From Clostridia bacterium (lineage in GTDB: Bacteria; Bacillota_A; Clostridia; Christensenellales; Aristaeellaceae): a stretch of 53,589 bases of DNA. The notes beneath the pieces were generated by a model. That model was not told the DNA's origin, did not search any database, and worked only from the letters and a program-made list of their open reading frames with translations. The stretch covers positions 1 through 53,589 of the forward strand of contig JAFZQK010000078.1 of NCBI GenBank assembly GCA_017620455.1. Reading direction: 5' to 3'. Each line of letters begins with the position of its first letter. Positions within the stretch are counted from its first letter, which is position 1. The position numbers were made by a program, and so were the translations under genes. Below, one piece after another: positions 35,101 to 43,248 of the stretch.

Positions 35101-36683
35101 AACTGTGCACAGACTCGAAATACACTTCGCAGATCGACCCCATCTATTCGCATTTCCTAAGCAGCATCCGCTTTACCTCCGGCGCTGCTCCCGCCGCCCC
35201 CGCGGTCAGTTTTGACGGCTGGACGGGCGATTGGATGACCCACGACGATTCCTACGCGGAAATGATCGTCACCGACGGCGGGAACGGCACGCTGCACGCC
35301 CAGATGATGTTCCTGCCCGCGGGGGATTCCAACGCCACGCTGACCCCCCAGGCGGACGGCAGCATGCGCTTTGAAACCGAATACGGAAACCTGAGCGGCG
35401 TCATCGTCCGGCAGGCGGACGGCACGCTGCGCCTCACCGTCACCGGCGGGTACACCATGGAGGACGACGAGGCCACGGAATATCAGGGCTATTTCGCCCG
35501 GGGCTTCCTGTATTATCCCGCCGAATACAAAGACATGTGGTATCAGACCCCGGAGGACGCCGCCTGCACGGAGGCGGACTGGCTGGGCAACTGGACGTCC
35601 ATGACCGCCAGCGTCCCGTCCACGGTGCGCATCAGCCGGGAAAACGGGGGCCTGTTCATGAAAATCACCCTGGGCCAATACCATTTTTCCGGCCTGCTGG
35701 ATCTGGCCGGCGACACCATCGCGGCGCTTTATGACGACGATTTCAACTGCATGCTGATCCTGAACCGGAAGCTGCAGCGCATCGCCGTACTGGAGATAGG
35801 CTCCAACATCGATGCGATATACGATCTCACCGGCGGCGCCTATTACGGCGTGGTGATGTATCAGCGTGCGCCCGACGTAGTCTTCCAGATCCCGGAAAAC
35901 AATATGCCCGGCGGCTGGCAGCCCGTGCCCGTCCAGCCCACCGATGAGCCGCAGTCCCCGGAAAACTCCGTTAAAATCCCCGAAGCGCTGCTGGGAGAGC
36001 AGGACGATATTCCCCCCATCACCATCCTGCCCATCGCCCCCACCGATGAACCGCAGTCCCCGGAAAGCCCCATTAAAATCCCCGAAGAGTTGCTGGAGCA
36101 GCAGGACAATATTCCCCCCATCACCATCCTGCCCATCCTCCCCACCGAGGAACCGGAAGAAAACCGCATCGCCCTGCTGCCCATCCCTGGCAAGCCGGGG
36201 TATATGCAGGTGCCCGTCGCCCGGGTGGACGCCACCAGCTACATCGTGGGCCAGGACCCCGATGCCTACGCGCCCTTCCGCATGACCGACGGGGACGAAA
36301 CCACCGCCTTCCAGTTCTCCACCAGGACCACGCCCCTGGGCAAGGAATACCTGTACTTCGATTTCGACAGCCCCGTGGCGCTGGATGAAATGTGGATGAA
36401 AAACGGCTTCTGGCGCTACACCGACGGGAAGGACCAGTATACCCGCAACTGCCGGGTGAAAAACATGACCATTGCGCTGCGCTACGCCGACGGCGGCGAT
36501 TACTGGGATCTGAAAACCGCTTCCCTCAAGGACGACGGCCGGCAGAAGGAATGGAAGGTGATCGACCTGCTGGGCAAAAACCAGGTGATCGGCGTGCGCA
36601 TCCGCATCGACGCCGTTTATTCCGGCACCAAATTTCCCAACGACGTTTGCATTTCGGAAATCATGTTCGTGCAGAAGCAATAA
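32151..36683 (+). CDS. 1510-residue exported multidomain protein
   Basis: A signal peptide (KRALFILLSALLLCLLAVSAPA) is followed by: DUF5050-like repeats that suggest a beta-propeller (about 25-380, GGWFAYKDGYMYFVG); an acidic Glu/Pro linker (near 385); a BspA/LRR5-like segment (about 395-510, ALTIPEGVIRLGVIGG..LWLPSSLEYM); a Pro/Asp linker; lipocalin-like beta domains (about 550-865); a PsbP-like domain (about 870-1010, FDEITFEVPDDWTF); a second lipocalin-like domain (about 1020-1240); a repeat linker (1263-1345); and a C-terminal discoidin-like glycan-binding domain (about 1353-1510). No sortase motif or anchor is visible. Binding or sensing at the cell surface is inferred; no catalytic motif is seen. 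Confidence 0.7.
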   Translation: MKRALFILLSALLLCLLAVSAPAENSNFVSSGGWFAYKDGYMYFVGKDWTSKNLNDGRETGYPDSVEFWRIADQPGAQKELLASLPAAQIGGVALDPGYSLVPMDGALWFVREWPGEPHEFKDQLCRLDLASGNAEILERILSSLAYSSTNYVSIPFFLDGDQIYFLAYSGEAMTLDTRTKEISPWTPQFGLESGRNRISVSRRFGPGYILEIKDGYFYYVDTDPLANDPMDNRYYCIFRRPVSGGDRELVIPRLADYGEADFAFVQGDMIFLFNGEKMFCVDLASKQAVDQVAMDQVTHISNQYGATLNVENGKVYFLKTDGLYVKTIGADDETLLISGDTEGFEGLALGENYFYLRRSDRVLFRVPRSARFFQEAEILLKEEPEPEPQEEDGWKFIEYENCVTVEDYVGEESTVQAPAAIHGKPVIRVSLDPYSKTNQVVRALTIPEGVIRLGVIGGDNLTDLWLPSSLEYMSNDGYPRVFATTDGCVIRYAGTRAEWQALDDRSWSDYASWNFKDLTGLRVLCSDGEWFQPGTTPAPAPDEPEDELISGDNPGDYTEVWAHTWYRPDEPETQLIITPNGDGMLRMEMYFYRMVGGIEVYFEPIDYVCIQFEDTMGDFSGIMYFDPKQDNYLHLLMDTFSWNEDDPFHQYFQNEILFTADDMPDLSRYVWDFVDGSDYEEGDWYVSEEECAQLFNTLSRYPLIACSGAGAWAGELHVLPDGRFTGYYYDSDADVVYEVSFSGEFIPSGTERWGENVYGLWVENLTTQQAPGTEAVSTYGDRIVYNESPIADRSYLRLTLPGAPDDEIPELVQGEIGGTYDVWSDYSRFITLTGDDGWGFFADTENPESLNLEPIPAAHSEKPADDKATGYMRCEFDEITFEVPDDWTFIESDFDLHRYLPPSPLNETVYNQIILWSMPGETYEEMLSSLRQGSNSSTRAYALTIDGHSARVIEDIFEFETGRNRIDTLVYLRRDNGTDLYIELCTDSKYTSQIDPIYSHFLSSIRFTSGAAPAAPAVSFDGWTGDWMTHDDSYAEMIVTDGGNGTLHAQMMFLPAGDSNATLTPQADGSMRFETEYGNLSGVIVRQADGTLRLTVTGGYTMEDDEATEYQGYFARGFLYYPAEYKDMWYQTPEDAACTEADWLGNWTSMTASVPSTVRISRENGGLFMKITLGQYHFSGLLDLAGDTIAALYDDDFNCMLILNRKLQRIAVLEIGSNIDAIYDLTGGAYYGVVMYQRAPDVVFQIPENNMPGGWQPVPVQPTDEPQSPENSVKIPEALLGEQDDIPPITILPIAPTDEPQSPESPIKIPEELLEQQDNIPPITILPILPTEEPEENRIALLPIPGKPGYMQVPVARVDATSYIVGQDPDAYAPFRMTDGDETTAFQFSTRTTPLGKEYLYFDFDSPVALDEMWMKNGFWRYTDGKDQYTRNCRVKNMTIALRYADGGDYWDLKTASLKDDGRQKEWKVIDLLGKNQVIGVRIRIDAVYSGTKFPNDVCISEIMFVQKQ
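35937..36150 (+). repeat. 102-bp tandem repeat in the linker of the large exported protein
   Basis: Units begin at 35937 and 36039, with the start of a third at 36141, each 102 bp (34 codons) apart. Each encodes PTDEPQSPE..IKIPE..L..QD.IPPITILPI. The copies are close but not identical, showing an in-frame duplication followed by drift. Confidence 0.85.
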
Positions 36684-36693
36684 AGGCCCCGGC

Positions 36694-36722
36694 TTGCTTT
36701 TTCCCCCGCTATCGGATATAAT
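36694..36722 (+). promoter_or_regulatory. SigA promoter of the GH26-like gene
   Basis: TTGCTT (36694-36699), 17-bp spacer, exact TATAAT (36717-36722). Confidence 0.75.
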
Positions 36723-36776
36723 GCAGGCAGATCAGGGCATTTCCCCCGGCAGATGAAAAATCAGCGAGGTGAGCGC

Positions 36777-38183
36777 ATGAAGAAACTCCACATGGGCCCC
36801 GCCGGCTGCGCGCTGGATATCGGCGACGGCAGCGAGCGCGCCGAATACGTCAATCAGGATTATATCCTGCACAAGCTGGGCCGCCCCCACCGGGCGGTGA
36901 ACATCATGTACACGTATTATCCCCACGATGAAGAATGGCCCGCCCGGATCTCCGTGGCCTGGAAGGACCGGAACGTCACCTTCGCCTGGGACTACCCTTA
37001 CGACGATTATTTCCCCTACGGCGTGGACGGTCAGCCCTTCGGGCAGATGCAGGACATCCGCCGCCACGGCCAGGAAGTGATGCTGACGCTGACGCTGGAC
37101 TGCGCCCTTTCCGATGAGGAGCTGCGCCAGGTGGCCCGGCAGCTGCGCCCCTACGGGCGGATGATGATCCGCATCAACCACGAATGCTGCGGCACCTGGT
37201 TCCAGCACAACAAGCGCTACACCTATCCCGAGGTGGGGGCGTTCTTCGTACGCTTCGCCAATATCCTCAAGGAGGAAGCGCCCAACGTGCGCAGGATCTT
37301 CTGCGGCGGCTGGGGCATGCCCGACGGCCACGTGGAGCAGGAGGAAGCGTTCAGGGACTGCTACGCCGCCTCCGATCTGTGGAGCTGCGACGGCTATCCG
37401 GCGCTGCACTTCGGCTGGCCTTACGACGTGGCCGAGATCGGCGGCGGCAAGTATTACGCCAAGCCCGTCTCCGAGATCATCGACCAGTTCATCCGCACCC
37501 ATAAGCGGGCTACGGAGCTGGCCGGGGAAAGCAAGCCCGTGATCAGCGCCGAATTCGACACCGACGGCGACGTGACCGGTCCCTGGACCCAGGGCGACAG
37601 CGTGGTGCGCTTCGCCCACTACTGGCGGGATCACAAAATCGACTGGTTCAAATCCTTCAGCCTCTACCAGTTCCGGGACAAGGGCCGCCTGGGCCTGGAA
37701 TGCGAGGATCCCAACAACCCCGCCGTGGGCGTGGAGCAGCCCATGCTGGCCCAGTACCGGGATCAGGTGCTTTACGATCCCTGGTTCATGCCCAAAATGA
37801 CCGAAGGTGAGGAAGCCTCCTTCCCCGCCCCCATGCGCTGGGGCAGCTCCGAGGATGCGGAGGGCGTGGCGATCCCCCTTGAATTTGAGGGGAATCCCGT
37901 ATTCTGCGAAATGACGGTGGAGCAGGAAATCGGCCTGATGGCGGAATTGAACGGCCGCTGGTTCTACAAGGCCCCGGGGGTCCGGACCATCGACATGATG
38001 AGCGCCTTCTTCCATAAGCCCCTCTCCGGCCCCGCCACGCTGACGCTGCGCGTCTTCGCGCCCCCCGCCGACGGCCTGAACGTGGACGACGGCAATCCCG
38101 ACTGGCTTTTCAACTACCGCACGGTGCTGGAAAAGGCCCCGGAAATGCGCATCCGCTACGAAGCGCCGGGCCAGGTGCCGTAA
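36777..38183 (+). CDS. Putative intracellular glycoside hydrolase, GH26-like TIM barrel
   Basis: 468 residues from ATG 36777, with AGGTGA 5 nt upstream; ATG 36753 has no ribosome site. MMIRINHECCGTWF contains a candidate acid/base Glu136 in a setting like the RxxHExxGxW of GH26 mannanases, and KPVISAEFDTDG gives a candidate nucleophile Glu259 at a later strand end. Between them lies IFCGGWGMPDG and LWSCDGYPALHFGWPYD. The C-terminal 150 residues look like a beta-sandwich. There is no signal peptide, so it would act on imported sugars or glycans. Family membership is by motif likeness only; it may be an unclassified hydrolase. It is followed by an M29 aminopeptidase gene 49 bp away. Confidence 0.5.
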   Translation: MKKLHMGPAGCALDIGDGSERAEYVNQDYILHKLGRPHRAVNIMYTYYPHDEEWPARISVAWKDRNVTFAWDYPYDDYFPYGVDGQPFGQMQDIRRHGQEVMLTLTLDCALSDEELRQVARQLRPYGRMMIRINHECCGTWFQHNKRYTYPEVGAFFVRFANILKEEAPNVRRIFCGGWGMPDGHVEQEEAFRDCYAASDLWSCDGYPALHFGWPYDVAEIGGGKYYAKPVSEIIDQFIRTHKRATELAGESKPVISAEFDTDGDVTGPWTQGDSVVRFAHYWRDHKIDWFKSFSLYQFRDKGRLGLECEDPNNPAVGVEQPMLAQYRDQVLYDPWFMPKMTEGEEASFPAPMRWGSSEDAEGVAIPLEFEGNPVFCEMTVEQEIGLMAELNGRWFYKAPGVRTIDMMSAFFHKPLSGPATLTLRVFAPPADGLNVDDGNPDWLFNYRTVLEKAPEMRIRYEAPGQVP

Positions 38184-38232
38184 ACCGCCGCAGGGAACCC
38201 GCGACGGAAAAAAAAACAAAGGAGATTCAGAT

Positions 38233-39456
38233 ATGAAACAAACCGTTCTGCGCCAGTACGCCCGCCTGATCGCGCGGGTCGGCGTCAATATTCAAAAGGG
38301 CCAGGAAGTCATCATCGGCTGCGAGCTCGACCAGCCGAAGTTCGTGGAGCTGCTGGTGGACGAGTGCTACAAGGCCGGGGCCAAGAAGGTGAAGGTGGAG
38401 TTTCAACACCAGCCCCTGGAAAAGCTGCACGTCCGTCACCAGACCGTCGCCACCCTGGCCAAAGTGGAGGAATGGGAAAAGGCCCGGCTGCAGCACTATG
38501 TGGATACCCTGCCCTGCCGCATCTACCTGGACTCTTCGGACCCCGACGGGCTGAAGGGCATCAATCAGGCGAAGATGGCGAAGGCCGACCAGAAGTGCTA
38601 CCCCATCGTCAAGCCCTACTGGGACAAAATGGAGAACCGGTATCAGTGGTGCATCGCCGCCGTGCCCGGCGTGGCCTGGGCCAAAAAGCTCTTCCCCGAT
38701 CTACCCCGGGGCAGAGCCGTCGAGAAGCTGTGGGAGGCCATCCTGTTCACCTCCCGCGCGACGGAAGACCCCGTGGCGGCCTGGGAAGCCCACAACAAGG
38801 ATCTGCATGACCGCTGCGCCTATCTCAACGGCCTGGGCATCAGCGAACTGCACTACAAAGGCGACAACGGCACCGACCTCACCGTGGGCCTGATCCCCGA
38901 GGCGGAGTTCCAGGGCGGGATCGAAACCAGCCTGCAGGGCATCAGCTTCAACCCCAACATCCCCAGCGAGGAGTGCTTCACCTCCCCCATGCGCGGCAAG
39001 GCGGAGGGCATCGTCTACGCCACCAAGCCCCTGTCCTATCAGGGCGAGCTGATCGAGAATTTCTCCATTCGCTTTGAAAACGGCAAGGCCGTGGAGGTGA
39101 AGGCGGAGAAGAACCAGGCGCTCCTGGAGCAGATGATCGCCATGGACGAGGGCGCCGCCTATCTGGGCGAGTGCGCGCTGGTGCCCGTCAATTCCCCGAT
39201 CTCCGAATCCGGCCTGCTGTTCTACGAAACGCTCTTCGACGAGAACGCCGCCTGCCACCTGGCCCTGGGCATGGGCTTCACCAACACCATCCGGGGCTTT
39301 GAAAACAAGACGCTGGAAGAATGCCGGGCGCTGGGCATCAACGACTCCATGGAGCACAACGATTTCATGATCGGCTACGAAGGCCTGGACATCGACGCCC
39401 TCACCCGGGACGGCAGGACGGTGCCCATCTTCCGCCGGGGCAAGTGGGCTTTCTGA
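38233..39456 (+). CDS. M29-family metal-dependent aminopeptidase (AmpS-like)
   Basis: 407 residues, AAAGGAG before ATG 38233. The N-terminal domain RQYARLIARVGVNIQKGQEVII and later DNGTDLTVGL, PSEECFTSPMRGKAEGIV, ENFSIRFENGK, YLGECALVPVNSPIS and SMEHNDFMIG give the thermophilic aminopeptidase T/S signature, including the Glu/His/Asp metal ligands. It removes N-terminal residues from peptides in the cytoplasm using two metal ions. A strong terminator follows. Confidence 0.93.
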   Translation: MKQTVLRQYARLIARVGVNIQKGQEVIIGCELDQPKFVELLVDECYKAGAKKVKVEFQHQPLEKLHVRHQTVATLAKVEEWEKARLQHYVDTLPCRIYLDSSDPDGLKGINQAKMAKADQKCYPIVKPYWDKMENRYQWCIAAVPGVAWAKKLFPDLPRGRAVEKLWEAILFTSRATEDPVAAWEAHNKDLHDRCAYLNGLGISELHYKGDNGTDLTVGLIPEAEFQGGIETSLQGISFNPNIPSEECFTSPMRGKAEGIVYATKPLSYQGELIENFSIRFENGKAVEVKAEKNQALLEQMIAMDEGAAYLGECALVPVNSPISESGLLFYETLFDENAACHLALGMGFTNTIRGFENKTLEECRALGINDSMEHNDFMIGYEGLDIDALTRDGRTVPIFRRGKWAF

Positions 39457-39495
39457 TCCCGCTTCTCCCGGATCATATTCCCGTTATATTCCGGT

Positions 39496-39542
39496 AAAAC
39501 GCGCTTTCCCTCCGCTGTGCGGCGGACAGAAGCGCGTTTTTT
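39496..39542 (+). terminator. Rho-independent terminator of the aminopeptidase gene
   Basis: AAAACGCGCTT (39496-39506) pairs exactly with AAGCGCGTTTT (39530-39540), T-run follows. Confidence 0.85.
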
Positions 39543-39560
39543 CCTTACCGGAAAACAGGC

Positions 39561-39597
39561 AAAAAAAGACGCCCGCCCCGCATCGTCGGGGCAGGCG
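39561..39597 (-). terminator. Rho-independent terminator of the 39609-40043 gene
   Basis: On the minus strand CGCCtGCCCC/GGGGCgGGCG hairpin (39597-39570) followed by a seven-T run (39567-39561). Confidence 0.85.
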
Positions 39598-39608
39598 GAA
39601 AGCCTGCT

Positions 39609-40043
39609 TCATTTGCTTTTTTCTTTCAGCGCCTTGCAGATCTTCTTCTGCACGGGCAGCCGCTCCCAGCGCCGGTAGCGGCCCGTATACTCCAGGCCGA
39701 CGGCGGCGGCGGCGTCCCGGGACAGGAAAGCGATCAGCGGCAGGGCATGCCGCTCCATGGCCCGGAGCATCCATTGGGCGGCCCCGGGCCAGGTATCCAT
39801 ATCATCCCTGAGCAGCAGCAGCCGCACCATCCGCTCCGCGGTATCGGAGGACGGCTGCGCGTCGCACAGGCCCTCCGCCGCCAGACGCACCTTTTCGTCC
39901 GCCCGCCCATGGCAGGGATCGTCCTGCAGCGAATGGCCGAAGCCGAACAGCCCGTCCGTGGGCTTGCGCTTCTTTTCGCACTCCTCCAGATCCCTCCGGT
40001 ACTCCCGGAAGGCCTGCTCCGCCTGGGCAAAAAACGTTTCCAT
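39609..40043 (-). CDS. Unknown protein, 144 residues
   Basis: ATG 40043 with AAAGGAG upstream and a strong terminator after it, so the gene is real. No family recognised. The protein is charged and mostly helical, with a conserved-looking GLFGFGHSLQDDPCHGRADEKV segment and no signal peptide or membrane segment. The short length, the C-terminal Lys-rich tail and its place after a small membrane protein and the sugar transporter operon give no firm clue to function. Confidence 0.65.
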   Translation of the reverse strand: METFFAQAEQAFREYRRDLEECEKKRKPTDGLFGFGHSLQDDPCHGRADEKVRLAAEGLCDAQPSSDTAERMVRLLLLRDDMDTWPGAAQWMLRAMERHALPLIAFLSRDAAAAVGLEYTGRYRRWERLPVQKKICKALKEKSK

Positions 40044-40071
40044 CGGGGCTCTCCTTTACGTCGAAGGGAAA

Positions 40072-40320
40072 TTATTTGATGCCGTCCTCATCGTCCTTGG
40101 GGGGCGGTTCCCGGGTATTCCCGCTTTTCCGCCAGAGCACAAAAGCATAGTACCCGATGGCAGCCGCGGCGATCACAAACAGCGCGATGAACCCGAACCG
40201 CGCGATGGGGGCCATGGTGGTGTCCGGGTCCGTCCGGTCCTGAAGCAGCCCGTAGGCCAGATACAGCAGATACGCCGCCACGACGCCCATCAGGGTGGCC
40301 CGGTTTTTGCCCTGGTTCAA
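40072..40320 (-). CDS. Small two-helix membrane protein, unknown
   Basis: 82 residues. Two hydrophobic segments (TLMGVVAAYLLYLAYGLL and FGFIALFVIAAAAIGYYAFVLW) are joined by a short acidic loop and followed by a charged tail (EPPPKDDEDG). The start is TTG 40320, seven nt after AAAGGAGG. It lies between the transporter operon terminator and the 144-residue protein gene, 28 bp before the latter, and probably shares its transcript. Confidence 0.7.
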   Translation of the reverse strand: MNQGKNRATLMGVVAAYLLYLAYGLLQDRTDPDTTMAPIARFGFIALFVIAAAAIGYYAFVLWRKSGNTREPPPKDDEDGIK

Positions 40321-40350
40321 GCCGCCGCCTCCTTTCCTTTCATGGACAGA

Positions 40351-40374
40351 CCCCCGCAGCCAGCGCCGCGGGGG
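40351..40374 (-). terminator. Hairpin after the sugar permease operon
   Basis: CCCCCGC (40351-40357) and GCGGGGG (40368-40374) form a 7-bp GC stem; only a weak T-rich tail follows on the minus strand. Confidence 0.45.
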
Positions 40375-40396
40375 AGAAAAATCGCAGGCAAAAGGA

Positions 40397-41890
40397 TCAC
40401 TTCTGCTTTTTCTTGGACAGGATATCGAACACCACGGCGCCCAGCAGCACCACGCCCTTGACCACGCGCTGGTAGTTCTGATCCAGACTGATGAGGCTCA
40501 TGCCCAGGTTGATCACGCCGATCAGCGTGGCACCGATCACCATGCCCAGCACGGAGCCCGCGCCGCCGCTGGCGGACACGCCGCCCACCACGCAGGCGGA
40601 GATGGCGTCCATTTCATAGTTCTTGCCGGCGTTGGCGAAGGCGTTGCCGAAGCGCGCCATGTTCGCCATGGTGGCGATACTGGTGAGCACAGCCATGTTC
40701 AGGTATGCCACGAACATGATCCGCCGGGTGTTGACGCCGGAAAGGCGGGCCGCCTCTATGTTGCTGCCCACCACGTAGAAGTGGCGGCCGATGGTGGTCT
40801 TGCTGGTGATGAAGCTGTAAATCAGCACGATGCCGGCCGCCCACAGCAGCGTCGTGGGGAGGCCGCCGCCATAAGCCAGCTTGTAGGTAAGCAACAGGAT
40901 GGCCGCGGCGCCGATGCCGCTCTTGGCAGCAGCCGCCTGGATGGAATCCGCCTCATAGCCCTTTGCCAGCCTGTTTTTCCGGGTCATGAACACGGTAAGC
41001 ACCACCAGGCCCGCCGCCAGCAGACCGAAGATGAAGCATGGCCAGTTGAACACGCCCTCCGCGGTGGGGAATACGCGGCCGTAGAAGATGCTCTTGAAGC
41101 CATCCGGGAAATTGGTGAGGGATTTGGTGTCCGGGTTCGCTACGCTCAGGATCTCGGTGCCCAGGCCGCGGAAGGCCAGGAAGCCGGTCAGCGTGGCGAT
41201 CCACGGCGGAATGTGCACATACGCGATCAGGAAGCCCAGGATCATGCCGTAGCCGATACCGATGAGCATCATCAGCAGGATGGATACGCCCGTGCCCATG
41301 GCCATGGCCTGGGTGGACATGAACACGCCGCCGAGGGCGCCCAGCAGACACACCACCGCGCCGCAGCTCAGGTCGATGTTGCCGCCGGTGAGCATGCACA
41401 TGAGCATGCCGGTGCCAAGGATGAACACGTAGGTGTTCTGGTCAATGAGCGCGGTAAAATTGGCAGGGCTGAACAGGCTTCCGACGGTCATGTCGGTAAA
41501 GAACAGATATACAAGAACCAGGGCAATGAGCATCGTTCTGTCTTTGAGAACACCCGTTACTTTCTTGATCTGGATCGACCTGTTCTCATCCTTGGCCAGG
41601 AACGTCATGAGCCCCGCAGCCAGGAAGATTGCCCCGACCACAAGCAGCTCCGGAAAGTAAGCAAAGAAGAACAGGATGATGATATTTGATGGAATGATTT
41701 CTTTCGGCACCTCGTTATGAAGGATACCGGACAGCGTTTCCCGTGTTTTGGAACGCAGTACCCCGATGCTGTCGGTTCCGGTTGCCTTGGTAATCGCATG
41801 AATGGCGCCTATGATACCGGCAATAAAGATGATGGCTCCCAGGATGGCAAATACGGCAGCCAGTATCTTCCGCTTTCTTGTCTGATCCAC
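40397..41890 (-). CDS. Monosaccharide ABC transporter permease (GguB/MmsB/XylH type), paralogue 2
   Basis: 497 residues, GTG start 41890 after AGGGGG. Many hydrophobic segments. The BPD_transp_2 family motifs are GTGMLMCMLTGGNIDLSCGAVVCL, PPWIATLTGFLAFRGLG, TTIGRHFYVVGSNIEAARLSGVN and YEMDAISACVVGG, ending in VLGMVIGATLIGVINLGMSL. It shares these and its C-terminus (QNYQRVVKGVVLL..FDILSK) with the gene just upstream, so the two are ancient tandem duplicates. It moves a sugar such as xylose, arabinose or glucose across the membrane with the neighbouring ATPase. It is the last gene of the operon. Confidence 0.88.
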   Translation of the reverse strand: MDQTRKRKILAAVFAILGAIIFIAGIIGAIHAITKATGTDSIGVLRSKTRETLSGILHNEVPKEIIPSNIIILFFFAYFPELLVVGAIFLAAGLMTFLAKDENRSIQIKKVTGVLKDRTMLIALVLVYLFFTDMTVGSLFSPANFTALIDQNTYVFILGTGMLMCMLTGGNIDLSCGAVVCLLGALGGVFMSTQAMAMGTGVSILLMMLIGIGYGMILGFLIAYVHIPPWIATLTGFLAFRGLGTEILSVANPDTKSLTNFPDGFKSIFYGRVFPTAEGVFNWPCFIFGLLAAGLVVLTVFMTRKNRLAKGYEADSIQAAAAKSGIGAAAILLLTYKLAYGGGLPTTLLWAAGIVLIYSFITSKTTIGRHFYVVGSNIEAARLSGVNTRRIMFVAYLNMAVLTSIATMANMARFGNAFANAGKNYEMDAISACVVGGVSASGGAGSVLGMVIGATLIGVINLGMSLISLDQNYQRVVKGVVLLGAVVFDILSKKKQK

Positions 41891-41902
41891 GCTAATACCC
41901 CC

Positions 41903-43246
41903 TTACTTCTTCTGCCGCTTGGAGAGCACATCGAACAGCACAGCGATCAGAAGTACGATGCCTTTGACGACCTTCTGATAATTCTGGGGCGTATGAACCA
42001 GGTTCATGCCCTTGTTGATGATGCCCATCAGCGTGGCGCCGATGATCATGCCGAACACCTTGCCGATGCCGCCGTAGGCCGACGCGCCGCCGATGAAGCA
42101 GGCGGCAATGGCGTCCATTTCGTAGCCGTCGCCGGCGTTTGCCGGGTCGATGCCCTTGTTGAACCCGGCGGCCAGAATGCCCGCAAGGCCGGCCAGCAAG
42201 CCGATGTTGGCATAGGCGAACCAGTACACATTCCGGGTCTTAACGCCGGAAAGGGCGGTGGCCTTTTCGTTGCCGCCCACGGCGTACAGATGGCGGCCAA
42301 TGGCGGTCTTATTGGTGATGTAGGCGTAAATGCCCAGCACAAGCGCCACCCACACCAGCGCCATGGGGAAGCCCCGGTAGAAGCTCATATCGAAGCACAC
42401 CCACACGATCAGCAGGGAAATCAGCACGGTGGAGATCACCTGGGCGGGGATGGACTGGCTGATGTTCATTTTCTTCTGCACCAGGATCTTGCGCACACGC
42501 ATGACGATGAAAATCAGCGCCACCACAAGGCCGATGCACATGCAGGTAACGTTGAAGGTCTTGACCCCGTCAAAGTTGGTGCCCGGCAGCAGCGCCACCC
42601 AGAACCCATCCTTGTTCAGCATGGTCTTTTCCGCGTTGGGGAACACGTCTTTCATGAAATCTGTGATGTAGCTGCTTTTGGTCACGCCGAAGTACCGCAG
42701 GAAATCCGCAAAGTCCGCATTGCCGCGCTGCCCGCCCAGGACGGCGCTGGCGATGCCGCGGAAGGCGTACATGCCCGCCAGGGTGGCGATGAACGCCGGC
42801 ACCCGGATCTTGGAAATCCAGAAGCCCTGGAACACGCCGATAGCCAGGCCGGCGAGCAGCATGACCACCACCGCCCACCACATGCTGGTGCCCGCAGACA
42901 TCATGATGCAGCCAATCGCGCCGGTAAAGCACACCACGGAGCCGACGGACAAATCGATGTTGCCGCCGGTGAGGATGCACAGCAGCATGCCGGCCGCCAG
43001 CACAAATACGTAGGCGTTCTCGCCGATCAGGTTGGTGATTTCCTTATTGGAAAGGATCTTCCAGTCCGACATGATGCCGAAGGCAATCACCACCGCCACT
43101 AAGGCGATGATCATGGTGTACTTCTGAAGAAATTCCCGAACCTTCAATCGCTGCATCAGTTCGATGAACTTCTGCCAGGAGGTAAGCTGCGCTCCGGAAT
43201 CTCCGCCGCCCCCCGCCGGCTGGGCCAGGATTTCTTTATTGCTCAT
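41903..43246 (-). CDS. Monosaccharide ABC transporter permease (GguB/MmsB/XylH type), paralogue 1
   Basis: About 447 residues. AAGMLLCILTGGNIDLSVGSVVCF, PAFIATLAGMYAFRGIAS, TAIGRHLYAVGGNEKATALSGVKT and YEMDAIAACFIGGASA are the same motifs as in the following paralogue; the middle loops differ. ATG 43246 sits 8 nt after AAGGGGTG; GTG 43252 is an in-frame alternative. The gene begins within a few bases of the ATPase stop. With the second permease it probably forms the membrane channel, either as a heterodimer or as alternative homodimers. Confidence 0.88.
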   Translation of the reverse strand: MSNKEILAQPAGGGGDSGAQLTSWQKFIELMQRLKVREFLQKYTMIIALVAVVIAFGIMSDWKILSNKEITNLIGENAYVFVLAAGMLLCILTGGNIDLSVGSVVCFTGAIGCIMMSAGTSMWWAVVVMLLAGLAIGVFQGFWISKIRVPAFIATLAGMYAFRGIASAVLGGQRGNADFADFLRYFGVTKSSYITDFMKDVFPNAEKTMLNKDGFWVALLPGTNFDGVKTFNVTCMCIGLVVALIFIVMRVRKILVQKKMNISQSIPAQVISTVLISLLIVWVCFDMSFYRGFPMALVWVALVLGIYAYITNKTAIGRHLYAVGGNEKATALSGVKTRNVYWFAYANIGLLAGLAGILAAGFNKGIDPANAGDGYEMDAIAACFIGGASAYGGIGKVFGMIIGATLMGIINKGMNLVHTPQNYQKVVKGIVLLIAVLFDVLSKRQKK

Positions 43247-43248
43247 TC

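Noticed and set aside
35937..36150. 102-bp periodic repeat considered as a CRISPR or mobile repeat
   Set aside because: It is in frame inside a coding gene, with no spacers; it is a protein linker duplication.
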